A DNA stretch of 64,000 nt from Viola odorata (GCA_963691705.1 OY829545.1:30739475-30803474); one strand, 5' to 3'; counted from the stretch's first letter, positions 21,088 through 32,642 are shown. The notes: generated from the sequence alone by a model not told the origin. Made by a program: numbers and translations.

Positions 21088-22519
21088 TCAATCTTGGATG
21101 TCAGAGTTCTCCTGCCAAAGGTACTCCATTGAAGCCAACTCCCCTTTCTACATCTCTATCTCAGCCTCTAACGCGGTAATTCGGCTTTGCAGTGCCTGGC
21201 TTTTCCTGTCTCCCAAGTCTGCGCGAGTAGTCAAGACCCTTATCATCAAATCCCTGTCTTCGATTATGGCACTTGATGCTTCTCTCTTGCGGGTTTCGCT
21301 GCTCAAGCATTCCTTAAAGGCCCTGAGGGCCACCTTCTAATTTACTGCTTGTACGCGGATAAAATCCTTGTTACGCCTGTCCTGCTCATTCATCTGGACT
21401 TCCAGGCCATACTGATGGGCTTCGGCGATATCTCTTTCCTCTGTCATCAGATCTCGCTCTTCCTGCGCTACTCGCATTTGTTCTACCACTTGAGCGTAAG
21501 CCATGGCATCCACTCCTTCGCTTACTTGAGATTAAGGGAACCCAAGGTAAGGGTCTGCAGCAGACGATGGGATCAGAGGTTCGCAGCCACTTGGCATGCC
21601 AACTGAAGTCCTCTTCCGAGAGGTTTATGAATCGGTCGATCCAGACGTCCTTGTTTTCCATCTCCCATCTATCTGTGGTCATTGCATTGATAACTCTGAG
21701 CAGAGGGCACGACCTTATGTAGCTTTCGAAGAAAATGGACTGATCAGGAATCTGTTTGAAGAGGCTGACCAACCATACTGTCAGCAACTGGGTGCAACAG
21801 GTAAGCCTTCCCTTCCCTCTTCTTCGACAAGAGTCCAAGGAGAGAAAGGTCTCGGCCAAGATGGCGGTTGTAGGATTGATGGCATTTACCTCCATCTCGT
21901 AAAAGACGTTGGCTGCTGAAAAGTCGATGGTGTTTCTCATCCTTGGAAAAAGGACGAATCCTACAATGGCGAAGGCCAGAATCCCTAAGCGCTTTGCTCC
22001 ATTGGATAGCTGAAATCGTGCCTCGATATCCGACCAACACCAGAAGTAGTCACCCTCCTTGACACGAGTAGTGATTCCTAATAGCTTGTCGAGTCTTATT
22101 TTTACACTCGAAGAGTCGAGTCAGACATTCTGGTAGATGGTTGATATGGGAGATATGAAGCACATCAGAGCTAAGTACTCCTCGAGCGTGGGAGTCAAGT
22201 CTACTCCTTTGTCGAAAGAGAAGCAACGATAATAGGGATCCCAAAATTTTAGGGCTGCCCGGATGCAACCCCAATCAGTCTTGACGTCAACTAGGGTCAG
22301 TAGCTTTCCATAACTACCCTCAAACTGTGTCTCCTCGTCTTCAGTGAGCTCATTTCTTAACATCCGAATTCTAGTTAAATCAAAGTCTACAACCTCTACT
22401 TTGATTTTAGTGGTGATGTCAGGGGTGAATCCCTGTTCTAACAGATCTCCTCGGGCAGCTTCATCGTCGAAGCTTCATCCCCCGAAAATATCAAGTGAAA
22501 GTAACGTAGGTGCTGTCAT
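21088..22519 (-). pseudogene. ORF1 of the Ogre-like element, DUF7745-like protein with coiled coil, damaged
   Basis: The likely start is ATG 22519. The N-terminal half has ALKFWDPYYRCFSFD and LTPTLEEYLALM (about 22265-22160), the signature I know from plant DUF7745 proteins, then LAETFLSLDSCRRRGKGRL and TCCTQLLTVWLVSLF (about 21850-21770). The C terminus, after a frameshift near 21510-21530, is a coiled coil (QEERDLMTEERDIAEA and further heptads) ending at TGA 21090-21088. There are several stops and frameshifts. The role of the extra ORF1 protein is unknown. Its position between PBS and gag fits Ogre-type architecture. Confidence 0.65.
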
Positions 22520-23040
22520 AGCGAATGAGCAAAATGGGTCCTGTGGGACAAAAATAAAATTTTAAGTGCTAAGTAAATTGTGCGTGTGAGAAATCCGCAG
22601 TTCGTATACCAGAACAATCACGTCAATATGCCACCAAGACAAAATAGAGCCACGACAAACATGTGTAATCATGATGCACGTGCTGGGGCTCTGATTCTGA
22701 CATTTCTAACTGGCTTGAATGGTTCCCGGATGATACCATGAAAAGGTCCCTAAAGTGTTGTCCAGTGTCTCGATTTCTTGTGAAATCGTGTAACCTTTCG
22801 ACTGGCTTTAGGGGTTCATCCGAGTTGGGATTGGTGAACACTACCCAGGACATATGTCCTAGGGCGTCACTACTACCCTCCTAATTTGGTAATTGTCCCG
22901 TGGGTGTAGGGCGCTATGAAATGCATATGACAATTGATAAAGCAAATAAATGAACAGACCAGCAATTGATCAAAGCAAATAAATAAACAAACAAATAAAA
23001 CACCTCTCTAAAAAGATAAAACCGGCTCCGACCTTAAAGT
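22520..23040 (-). other. 5' leader of the Ogre-like element
   Basis: This is untranslated sequence between the PBS and ORF1, AT-rich near 22920-23030. Short ORFs here look incidental. Confidence 0.5.
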
Positions 23041-23058
23041 TCCCTAGTGAAGTCGCCA
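23041..23058 (-). other. Primer binding site of the Ogre-like element
   Basis: The minus strand reads TGGCGACTTCACTAGGGA just inside the LTR end. It resembles the TGGCGACTCCxCTGGGGA type described for Ogre elements (attributed to tRNA-Arg); the match is imperfect. Confidence 0.65.
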
Positions 23059-23973
23059 AACTGTCGCGCCCCACAAAAATTGAAGATGAATTCTCGAGTG
23101 TGCAATGAAATTTGGGACCTTACAATGCTCAGCGTAAACAGACGCCTCGCAGCATGCAATGAAGTCGCCACCCTAATTTGGTTGCTAGGTTTAGGGAACC
23201 TTAATCGTCATGGCATAAGAAATATAAAAAATAAAAAACTAAAGGCACAAAAAAAGAGGGTCTGGACCCCAGACAAAAGGTTCGGGGTCGTATTATGGTC
23301 TCAGGAAGGTGTTAGGCACCCGAGTCACATCCGAAAATGGTTACCGGTTGATGAGAGAGGTGTTTAAAAAGGTGTTTGATAAAATGCGTTTTATTTTTAA
23401 AAGGGGGACCCTCAGAGGAATCGTCACTTTAGTCTTTTCTATGATCCTGACCGTTCAGGAATAATTAAAAAGATCTTTCTGACGGGGTTACCGTTTATCA
23501 AGATCGATTGATTATTCCTGATCGTGACGTGATGGGACTGAATTTTCCGCAAGACTAAATGAGCGCCCTCGATGTCATCATCGGGCCATGCATGATTAAA
23601 TTAATTACTACGTGATCCTATCATGGGTTGCTAACAGAGTACAAATTTAAATGATAGATTTTGAAGTAGAAAAAACTGATGTGGGATCGAAAGTCCCCAT
23701 GTACATGCAGTCAATATATGCGAGAATTTAAAATCACATGAGCACGGCATTTTAAGCAACTCTTTAAACACGTTGTTCATGTGGGTTGATTTTAATTCTA
23801 GCAGTTCTATATATCATGCGTACGATTGGTATTTACGAAAAGCGTTGAATAAATAAAAAGGAACGAAAGGCGTACTTTCGAGCGAAGCTTGAAATTAAAA
23901 CCTACAAAATGAGAGTGTTAGCGATAGCTTGAGAAATCGATAAGCAATTTTATGAGTGCAAAAATTTAAATGA

Positions 23974-24415
23974 CAGTTGATTGTATGCGAGAAATGATGG
24001 ATTTAACACATACGAAAATTAAATGCTGAGTTGATTGCATGCGAGAAATGATGGATTTAACGCATACGAAATTTAAATGCTGAGTTGATTGCATGCGAGA
24101 AATGATGGATTTATCGCATACGAAATTTAAATACTGAGTTGATTGCATGCGAGAAATGATGGATTTAACGCACACGAAAATTTAAATGCTGAGTTGATTG
24201 CATGCGAGAAATGATGGATTTAACGCATACGAAAATTAAATGCTGAGTTGATTGCATGCGAAAAATGATGGATTTAACGCACACGAAATTTAAATGCTGA
24301 GTTGATTGCATGCGAAAAATGATAGATTTAACGCATACGAAAATTAAATGCTGAGTTGATTGCATGCGAAAAATGATGGATTTAACGCATACGAAAATTA
24401 AATGTTGTTTTGATA
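23974..24415. repeat. 54-bp tandem repeat array inside the Ogre-like LTR
   Basis: About eight units contain GAGTTGATTGCATGCGA and AAATGATGGATTTAACGCA. GAGTTGATTG recurs at 24028, 24082, 24136, 24191, 24245, 24299 and 24352, a period of 53-55 bp. Units differ by a few bases. Confidence 0.9.
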
Positions 24416-24469
24416 AGTGTAGAAAAATTGATGGTAGTTGACGATTCACAGGGGATTTAAAACAGTTGA

Positions 24470-24840
24470 GGATTTGCAGAAAATAAAACAATTGATATTT
24501 GCGGAAGAATTTCCAGCAGTATGATGAGTGCGGAAATTAAAACAATTGATATTTTGCAGGAAATAAACAGTTTGATACTTGCAGAAAATAAACAATTTGA
24601 TATTTGCGGAAAATAAACAAGTGATATTTGCAGAAAATAAACAATTGATATTTGCGGAAGGATTTCCAGCAGTTTGCGAAAAATTAAAGCAGTTGATATT
24701 TGCAGAAAATTAAAACAGTTGATAGTACAGAAAATTAAAACAGTTGATGTTGCGGAAGAATTTCCAGCAGTTTGCGAAAAATTAAAGCAGTTGATATTTG
24801 CAGAAAATTAAAACAGTTGATATTTACGAGAATTAAAATG
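24470..24840. repeat. Irregular short repeats (AACAGTTGATATTTGCAGAAAAT type)
   Basis: A 25-30 bp motif built on TTGATATTTGC(A/G)GAAAAT recurs, sometimes with AAGAATTTCCAGCAGT. It follows directly on the 54-bp array and probably derives from related slippage. Confidence 0.75.
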
Positions 24841-25625
24841 CGACCGACCATGTAGGCGGTAAAATGAATAATTGAATTTAAATTGCCGAAAGTAAATTGT
24901 GGAAATTTAAAGTGCGAATAATTTAAACAGTTGATAGTATGAAAAATAATCCTACGAAGCATACGAATTATTTTTACGAAAAAGCGTGATCTGAAATCTC
25001 GGAAAGAATTGAAAATGGGCTGGGCCCAATTTAAAATGGAAGAAAAATTGGAAATGGGCCAGGAATAGTGCATGGCCCAAGGAAAATATTTCAATGGTGA
25101 TGGGCTTGGCCCATCACCTTTCCCGCGTAACAGTGCCGAAGCCTGGCACTGTTCATCGTCTTCTTTGGTCGCCGACGGCCAAGCTCCAACTAGCCTAGTT
25201 TGTTTCTCGCGATCTTCATACCGAGACGCTCGTCTCCTCGACGGCGTCTCGACCGTACGAAGCTCGAATTTTATTTCAAAACATACCGAGTTTAATTTCG
25301 AAAAAATGACCAAACCGTTAATTATCGAAAACTAATTAATTCGCACAATCTAGCTAACGATTTTTAAGATTGAAAGTATGTATTTAATCTACATCATGAA
25401 CATTAATTAATGGCACAAAAACAAGCAATTAATCTACTCTAAATTCAGACAAACGTATTAAAGAAGAAAAAGGCTTAAAAACTGAAAAACGCTTAGAGAG
25501 AGAAAGCTTACTCTCAAGCTTTAAACTGGACGATTGTCGCTCTAAGTGAGCAAACTGATCAAGAGAGAGAAGGAGCAAGGGTTTCTTGCGGATTTGGTGT
25601 CGTTTGAACGTTGGATGGGGCTCGG

Positions 25626-25634
25626 TATTTATAG
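25626..25634 (-). promoter_or_regulatory. TATA box of the Ogre-like LTR
   Basis: The minus strand reads CTATAAATA followed by CCGAG. This is the likely core promoter, with U3 from 26539 down to here. Confidence 0.55.
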
Positions 25635-26579
25635 GCTTGAATCGCGTGGCTTTGGGGAGGGCGTGGCTGCGCGTGGTGGCCGGCTGTCGCGCTGGAGGGA
25701 CTAGGCGTCGTGAGGTGGCGGGTCTAACGGCTGTGTGATGATGATCGACGGGACAGGAAACGGTTGAGGGGACGAGAGCAAGCAGCTCGGTGGCTCGCTC
25801 CTCTGTTGCTTCACGTCCACGCTATTCATGTGCACTGTGCACATGAACTCCTTTAATTTGTCAACCGTTGATCTGGTTGACTTTCCTTGGTTGACCAGAT
25901 CAACGGTTGTGATCAACTTGGCCATTAATCCTATTTAAATGGCCTCGTGCCATTCTCGCGAGCAAACGTTCTGAATTTTCGAGCCGACAGTACCTGCGCG
26001 TAGAGAAAAATACGACGAGTCTAACCGTCTACAGCGAATGATGAGAATTTTTCGTTTAACGTGTTTATTTTCTCATTCAAAAATGTGAAACGTTCGGACA
26101 GAAAAATAATGACGTTACGCCGAAAATTACACGAAACGTTGTAGACCGTTGTGCACGGAAAAAAATCTAGCATCTAGTTGATGGAAAACATTTCAAATTC
26201 GAGTCATTTTCCGAGCGAGCTTACTCGGGTCCAATAAAAGCTCGAACGAAAATAATAATAAAATACTAAAAATACTAAAAAATGCACTAAAAAACTAAAA
26301 ATCCTAAAATTCATGTGATTTTTAAGGCTAAAAATAATAATGATAATAATAATGAAAATACGTGGCGAAAAATTAAAAATGCTATTTCAAAAGCTGACGA
26401 TGCTAACGACGATGCTAAAATGCGATGAAACACTTAAAAATGCTAGCGATAGTAAATCAACTAAAAATGACAGTAAGTTAACTAAATAACCGAAATGCTA
26501 AAATTAATTAAAAATGGCGTCAAAATTCGGGTATCAACACTCTGTTATGGCTCATGATTGAACCACTAGCCAAATATAT

Positions 26580-26700
26580 GGTCCTGTTTAGTTTTTAGAA
26601 AACTGGAGGTTTTTTCAGAAAACGTGTTTACTTTGTGTTATTTCCATTCAGAAAATGAAAATAAAAAACCTTTGTTTAAAAAGCGATGAAGAAATTTGGA
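26580..26700. repeat. Left terminal/subterminal region of the Harbinger-like element
   Basis: GGTCCTGTTTA, GAGGTTTTT and AAAACGTGTTTACTTTG are found inverted at 41732-41600. The match is degenerate between these blocks, as expected of an old element. Confidence 0.6.
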
Positions 26701-27207
26701 GAAGGCCAAAATAAAGTTTTTCATTTTTCCAATGTTTTTAACCTCAGTTTGAAAACACGCTTCTCAAACATTCAAACTGAGGATTAAATGAATTTTTCAT
26801 TAATCCAATTTTACCCCTCACCCCTCACTCTCAACGCAGCCTTCTTCATCTTCTTCTTCTCTTCGTGCCCTACCTCACGCAGTCGTTCCTCTTCTTCTCC
26901 TAGCCTCACGCCGACCTTCTTCTCCTCCCTTACCTCCGTCTAACTCTTCTCGCTCTCGGCTGCTCCTCCTCCACCACCCATCAAAACCGACGATAAGTTT
27001 TCTAAACTAATTTCTATGTGGGAATTTCAGGTTCCTAATGGGTTTGCTGCATCAATTTTTTAAAAGTTTTAATGGGTTATTAATGTGATTTCAAGGTTTA
27101 GGGTTTAGGTCATCTTATTGTACTGTTTTGTTTGTCTTGGAGAGTTGTTCTAGTTGTGTGTCGTGCATATGGTGCTTCTTTTCTTCTAGTACTTGTGGAT
27201 TCTTGAC

Positions 27208-28129
27208 GACTTAATGACATAAAACAACCCTGGACTTTAATATTTTATTTAAGTGGAACCCTGAACTATTAAAATGTTTAATTACAACCCTAGTCTTCGC
27301 AAAAAATGTCAAATTATCCCTCTACAGTAACCGAGATCCGATGTGGCAGTGTTGACCACCGTTATGTGCCTTGTCAGCAACTATTAGGGCGTCACGTCAG
27401 CGTGCCACGTAATATGACCAGGGGGGTAATTAAAAAAAATTAAGGGTTGCGATTAATCAAAATATTAAAGTTCAGGGTTGTTTTATGTCATTTTACCTAA
27501 TTTAATCAATAACCCAAATTCCTCTTTCCCTTTCTTTTTTATATACAATGGTATAATAATAATAATAAAAATTAAAATAAAATTAAAATTGGAATTAATG
27601 CTTCATTGCTAGAATTAGAGGTAATTATGATTAATCTAGGAATAAGGTTGCCTATAAAATAACTTAACGGTATAATAATAATAATAAAAATGAAATTGGA
27701 ATTAATGCTTCATTGCTAGAATTAGAGGTAATTATAATTAATCTGATTAATTATGATTATTAATAGAAAGGCAACGAAACATTAATTCCATCTAGTAGGA
27801 ATTAATTGAAGAAGGAAAAATAAAAAAGAAACAAAAACAGAAAGTATAATAAAATAAATATGGCAAAAGACATAAAACAACCCTGAACTTTAATATTTTT
27901 GTTTAATTACCCCCCTGGTCATTATTACGTGGCACGCTGACGTGGCGCCCTGATAGTCGCTGACAAGGCACATAACGGTGGTCAACGCTGCCGCATCGGA
28001 TCTCGGTTACGGTAGGGGGGTAATTTGACATTTTTTGGGAAGACCAGGGTTATAATTAAACATTTTAATAGTTCAGGGTTCCACTTAAATAAAATATTAA
28101 AGTTCAGGGTTGTTTTATGTCATTAAGTC
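27208..28129. mobile_element. Non-autonomous Mutator-like element, 922 bp
   Basis: The ends are inverted repeats of about 265-285 bp beginning GACTTAATGACATAAAACAA. The flanks carry a perfect 10-bp duplication GATTCTTGAC (27198-27207 and 28130-28139), the Mutator hallmark (9-11 bp). There is no coding capacity. Within each arm, the outer motif ACATAAAACAACCCTG recurs inverted at the inner edge, so each arm looks like a smaller foldback. The core holds a direct duplication around ATTAATGCTTCATTGC (27595 and 27701). Confidence 0.88.
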
Positions 28130-29031
28130 GATTCTTGACTGTATAAACTGATGAGGAGTTGGGTCTTTTATCAAGTTCTTGATCTGGGTCCTCTGCTACT
28201 TTTTTCAAAATTGATGGTTACTGTTTGTACTGTGTCTTCTTGCTGTGTGAAAAGTGAAGAACAACTGAATTGTGGTGGGAAATAGTCATCTTGTTTTCCT
28301 TGTGAAACATTTATCAGCACCTTTTCTTTGGTGTTAACAAGAATTTAGAAATTCAAATAAATCGTTGCAGTTGAAATGGTTTTTCCAGTACAAGAATTAT
28401 GTTTTTGTTTCAAAGCATTGCCCTGCTAATTGAATATTATCACATTTTGCTCAAGTGTTTATACAGTATTTGCACATTGGTGATCATCTACTTATTCTCA
28501 ATTTTTATGTATGAGTTGTTTTAGTTGTCTATCTGCTGTGTAACTTCTTCGAGCCCAGAAAAACCTATATTGATGGCCATCAAGAAACTATTGGCATTTG
28601 AATAAGTCATTAGGAAAGTTTTAAGAGTGAGGTTTTCTGTAAGTTTACCCTAATTACATGTTTGACTAAGATGGTTGATTGAAATTTTCATATTAGATCC
28701 ATTTCTGTTTCTGATTTCTCTTCATTCGACATGAATCGTCCATCTAATGATGTGAACCTGTTATTTTATCAGTTCATGTCATCATACTATGCTATATTGC
28801 TATTTCTGAGTGAAGCATTGAATAATTCTGACCTTAACATCGTATTTCACTTTTCGTCACCTGCCTTTCTCTTGTTTCTCTGATATCTCAAGCCATGTCC
28901 TTTGTCTTATTGTGATCAGAACTCTCTATGCTTGAACATGCATCTTTTGTATATAGCCACATTGTATCTGAACATGATAGATGAAGTAAACTCCTAAAGA
29001 AGATATTCCCCCTTCTAAACTAACTATAGTA

Positions 29032-29048
29032 CCCCCCCCCCCCCCCCC
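29032..29048. repeat. Homopolymer of 17 C
   Basis: There is an uninterrupted C run after AGTA. It could form a G-quadruplex on the minus strand, and its length is prone to sequencing error. Confidence 0.8.
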
Positions 29049-29477
29049 AAGTTGTCTAGTTTTAGTAAATGGGTTTTGTTTATTGTAGGCATTGATCTAT
29101 TGGCCATATTTGTGTTTTAACTTGGTTATGTTTTCTCATTATTTGTACATCTACAGGTATACATTCTCGTGTTTCCTTCTCTTTGTTCATCTTTCTTTCC
29201 TTTTGTAATCATGATGTTGTTCTTGCTGTGTGCTTATCATTGTGTTCTTGGATGTATGAATTACTGCATTGTCTTCTTGTAAATTTTGAAATTTATGTGC
29301 TCGAGGCATGGGTTCTTCACTTCTTTGTGTTAGAATCCATGAAGGAATAAGAATCTTGTGGGAAATGGTAAAAATGCCTCTTTACCAACTATGTATGTTT
29401 ATGCTTTTGCTGTTTGTTTTGGATCGGATGTTGAGTCTTCCTTTTTGGTTTTATGGTGCAGAAAATTTGAAAGCGTC

Positions 29478-30473
29478 ATGACGGGAGGAAGACATGATGG
29501 TGAAGCTGAAGCTAAATAGTCCGATAAAAATGAAGAGATATTGCTAACAATATTGCACGAGCGAGTAAAGAAAGATCCTAATAGTGCACCCACTTTTAAA
29601 GGTACGGATTGGCACGAAATTGATGAAGAAATGTTTTTGGCTTCCGGTGAACGATATGGAGGAATGAAGTTGGTTGGCAAATACAATCGGCTGAGGGTGA
29701 AGCATCGGCAATTTTCTGAATTGTTAGAGCATACTGGAGTCACCTACATATCAAGTTTAAACACGGTGAATGCCTCAGAAGATGTGTGGTAAATTTTTTT
29801 CGCGGTATGTTACACTTTCTTATAGGTTTCCTTCATGTCATAAATTTTTCTAGAATTTAATATTAACATCTTAACTCTGTTTTTTTACATTGTAAAAAAG
29901 CAGGAGCTATAGGGTATTTAGAAAGAAAGGATGTCCAAACTATGAGCTGCTAGGTCTAGTGTTTAACAGATCTATAGCTACTGGACATCTGCATCATTCT
30001 TCTTCGCAATTGCCACCAATATTTGATGAGGAGCGGCAAAATGAGGAAGAATTTTTGCATCATGGTGTTCATGTGTCTAGAGGTGATGGAATTGAAGGTG
30101 AGAAGTCTGGTGCTAGGGCTCAAAAGGAAAATATTCTGTTGATGGTAATGTTCCAAGTTGTAGGCGCGTTAGGAGGGGTAGTTCTGAGAAGTGGGACTCT
30201 TGCATGGTTATGTTCGCATCATCGCAAAGTGCTAAGGCTTCATATTTTACAGAAAAGGCAAAGAAGGTTAAAGGAGAAACTACTGAAGTTACAAGTCCAT
30301 TGCGAGATACTGAATCTGTTATTGTGTGCATGGATGCGTTGGAGAAAATAAATGATGTCTCAGATGGCTCTTACAACAAGGCACTTGTGCAGTTCGAAAA
30401 CCCTTATTGGAGGAAAGTGTTCATGAAGATGTCCATTGAGAGGAGGAAGTCTTGGTTAAAGAGTATAGAATGA
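29478..30473 (+). pseudogene. Harbinger ORF1, Myb/SANT-like DNA-binding protein, damaged
   Basis: Exon 1 starts at ATG 29478, has a TAG at 29517, then the Myb/SANT-like module (TDWHEIDEEMF, KLVGKYNRLRVKHRQF) to about 29790. An intron with donor GTAAAT and an acceptor at about 29903 joins exon 2, which continues with FRKKGCPNYELLGLVF and TGHLHHSSSQLPP, characteristic of Myb_DNA-bind_3 (PF12776). A frameshift near 30125-30135 leads into the C-terminal helical region (ALVQFENPYWRKVFMKM, WLKSIE) to TGA 30473. In known Harbinger elements this protein binds the transposase and helps it reach DNA and the nucleus. The start codon lies within a GTCATGAC palindrome (29475-29482). Confidence 0.78.
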
Positions 30474-30740
30474 ATGTAGCTTATTTTATGACACAAAAAC
30501 TTATATTATGTCTTGCTTTTAACTTGGATGTTATTTTGGAATGATTTATGAGTGAAGATTTGTGTTTTTTATGCTGAATATTGTGATGACATGTGTCTAT
30601 TTATGCTGAATTATGTCTATCTATTATATTAAGGAGCACTTGTTCTCTTGATGATGCAAAGGCACTTGAATTATTCTCAATTTATATTAAGGAGTATTGG
30701 TTTTTATGCTGAATTATGTATATTTTTCTGACAATTTTTA
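30474..30740. other. Spacer downstream of Harbinger ORF1
   Basis: AT-rich 3' flank; nothing recognised. Confidence 0.4.
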
Positions 30741-30745
30741 TAGCG

Positions 30746-30970
30746 TCATGGCTCCCAGGATCAAGCGTCATGACGCCCTAAACAGGATTGATTTTTTTTT
30801 GCAAAAAACATACTAGTGTCATGACGCCCCAAACAGAAGTGATGGTTTCTTGCGAAAATATCCCAGCGTCATGACGCCCAGGGTCAAGCGTCATGACACC
30901 CTAAACAGAAGTGATGGTTTCTTGCGAAAATATCCTAGCGTCATGACGCCTAGGATCAAGCTTCATTACG
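30746..30970. repeat. GTCATGAC palindrome array 1
   Basis: Five exact GTCATGAC octamers plus degenerate ones, mostly within (A)GCGTCATGACGCC. They are embedded in a longer unit containing CTAAACAGAAGTGATGG and TTCTTGCGAAAATATCC. The same unit returns at 41336-41592 near the other end of the element. Confidence 0.85.
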
Positions 30971-30975
30971 CCCTA

Positions 30976-30992
30976 CTATATATATATATATT
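30976..30992 (+). promoter_or_regulatory. TATA-type promoter of the Transposase_32-like gene
   Basis: A CTATATATATATATATT run is followed by a leader with CTAGGGTTT and CTCTCTCTCTCC tracts, typical of plant promoters and 5' UTRs. It lies about 290 bp before the ATG at 31281. Confidence 0.5.
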
Positions 30993-31280
30993 CTTATCTG
31001 TTCTTCCGCCGCTGCTAGGGTTTCTCTCTCTCTCCTCCAACCCGCTTTCCCTCTCCTAAACCCTAAAGAAAATTGATTTTTTCTTTAAAAAAACACTCAA
31101 ATCTTGTCCAAATTCCTCCAAAATTCAGATTACTCATCATTATCATTCCTTAAACAAAACCCAACAAGCAATTTCATTGATTAATTGCTAATTCCCCTCT
31201 AAATCTAAAATCCCCAATTTTGATGCCCTAACTCACCTTTTCAATTTTACCTCCAAAAATCCTTTTAATTTCGCTCTAAA

Positions 31281-32642
31281 ATGACTGGACCATCCTCTTC
31301 CAAGAGTCCTAGGGATTCCAAGTCCAAAAAAACTTCTCAACCGGCGCAAAATGTTTCCAAGTCGAAGAAATCAAATCCTCGGTCCTCCCCCTCCAATGCG
31401 GAACCTGACTTCAGTGCCTTGGCTGCTCGGAATCCTCACTTTTACGATCCACCGGGCACCTTTGATCCTAGGTTTTTTACTAATGCCGACACATTTTTAG
31501 CTTACCAATCTTTTTTCAAGGATGCTGGGATGATTAGGCCTCATAGATTTAATTTAGAGAATTTCATTGAGTGTTCATTGCCTTCCTTAGTAGAAGCCCA
31601 AGGATGGACAAGGGCTGTAGGATTATGCAGAAATTTTAGTCATGTTCTTGTTAGGACTTTCTATGTAAACTTGGTTCCTAGTGATGGGATGGATAAATTT
31701 GATACATATGCCATAACATCGAGAACTTATGGTAAAAACATTCAGGTAGATGTGGCCATGATGTGTAGGATTTTAGGTGTACCTAATGAAGGAATTTGTG
31801 TGTTTAAGGGACGTGGAGCCCTTCGTGAGGGCCCTTATTCTGTTACCTCTCAATGGGGCCTAATTGCACCCGGTATCCAATCTCCTAGCTCCATTCCCTT
31901 AAGTTATTTAGACCCTTTTATCCTCATACTTTGGCACCTTGTCTCCGACGTCATTCTTCCTAGGATCGGCGGTCTTAGTGAAGTCACTTGTATGGAAATT
32001 TGGGTTTTATATCACTTATTGAAAAGGAATCCTTTGAACTTAGGATTTTTGGTTCTAAATCACATAGCTAAACCCAAGTATTCTAAAGTTGGCCACACAG
32101 TCCATCTTCCATATCCTCGCTTCATTATGCTCATTTTAGAAGAAAATGGCATATCTATCCCTTCGTGCAGTGAATTTTTCGAAACCCATGTCACCTATGA
32201 TAGGGCTCATATTTCCAATCGTCTTAAGTTGGACCTCAATGCGCAAGGAAAGCTTCAATACAAAGCTGCTAAAAGACAAGGGAAACGTTATGTGGTTGCA
32301 AGGGATTTGGATGGTGAAGCAGCGGACGAGTTTGTTGTGCAACCAGAATAACTTGTTGTTTATCATGATGAGCAAGTTCCACATCCAGCTGAAGCTACAA
32401 CCATGGATGAAGATGGTAGGGATGCGGGGAATGCAGGAGCTGGAGATGCGGATGGTGACTATAGCACTCTACGTGCCGAGCTGAATGCTCTTACCATCTC
32501 TATGAACTCACGATTCAATCAACTCGAGGCTAACTTCAATGCCTTTCAAGCTACCAGCCTTGAGCGTTGGGATCGGAGTGAAGCTCGCCAAGATGAGATG
32601 TTCAATTTCTTGAAGGCTCACTTTCCTCCTCCTCCACAATGA
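31281..32642 (+). pseudogene. Transposase_32-like ('putative plant transposon') gene, one premature stop
   Basis: An ORF of 453 codons from ATG 31281 is broken only by TAA 32349-32351 (CAA to TAA would restore it). The N terminus is S/K/P-rich and basic. Residues about 110-310 form the conserved block with LVRTFYVNLVPSDGMDKF, ITSRTYGKNIQVD and RILGVPNEGICVF, the pattern of PF20167. After the stop, the frame continues as an acidic linker and a helical tail (LRAELNALTISMNSRFNQLE) ending PPPPQ. It has its own promoter and no introns. The biochemical role is unknown. It lies between the two Harbinger genes and is flanked on both sides by GTCATGAC arrays; it may be a third element gene or a captured retrotransposon-type gene. 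The single lesion suggests recent loss. Confidence 0.7.

Larger units (their letters stand above)
1..26539 (-). mobile_element. Ogre/Tat-like Ty3/gypsy retrotransposon, 5' part, interrupted
   Basis: Read on the minus strand, the order is a long 5' LTR (23062-26539), a PBS directly after it, an extra ORF before gag with a DUF7745-like domain (21088-22519), then gag and aspartic protease (4254 down to 1). RT, integrase and the 3' LTR lie beyond the left edge. The element is split by a 16-kb Tat element at 4563-20606. A very long LTR plus an additional ORF upstream of gag is the known plan of the Ogre group within the Tat lineage; that assignment is inference. Stops and frameshifts occur in every coding part, so this copy is dead. 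The other LTR is outside the window, so the TSD cannot be tested; the bases next to the LTR are CTCTG (26540-26544). Confidence 0.65.
23062..26539 (-). repeat. 5' LTR of the Ogre-like element (about 3.48 kb)
   Basis: On the minus strand it begins TGTTGATACCCG at 26539 and ends GGGGCGCGACA at 23062, with the PBS following. The sibling LTR is outside the window, so the limits rest on TG...CA termini and the PBS. It is AT-rich with arrays of short repeats (23974-24840) and a TATA box at 25634-25626. No protein domain is recognised inside it. Confidence 0.7.
26820..29477 (+). other. Leader and long 5' intron of Harbinger ORF1
   Basis: A pyrimidine-rich TCTTCTTC tract at 26840-26990 looks like a plant 5' UTR. 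The next 2.4 kb is AT-rich, has no ORF, and ends in GGTGCAG at 29455-29461 just before ORF1. I infer a 5' UTR intron. A 922-bp Mutator-like element and a 17-C homopolymer lie inside it. Confidence 0.45.

Noticed and set aside
23974..24415. Regular repeats that could suggest a CRISPR array
   Set aside because: The units are contiguous 54-bp repeats without unique spacers, in a plant LTR with no cas genes.
24165..24491. Repetitive 108-codon ORF on the minus strand (SIISRMQSTQHLNF repeats)
   Set aside because: The 54-bp unit is divisible by three, so frames stay open without coding meaning.
26540..26579. A full TSD for the Ogre-like or Harbinger element in this 40-bp gap
   Set aside because: The partner LTR is outside the window and the Harbinger flanks (TAT and TAA) do not match exactly.
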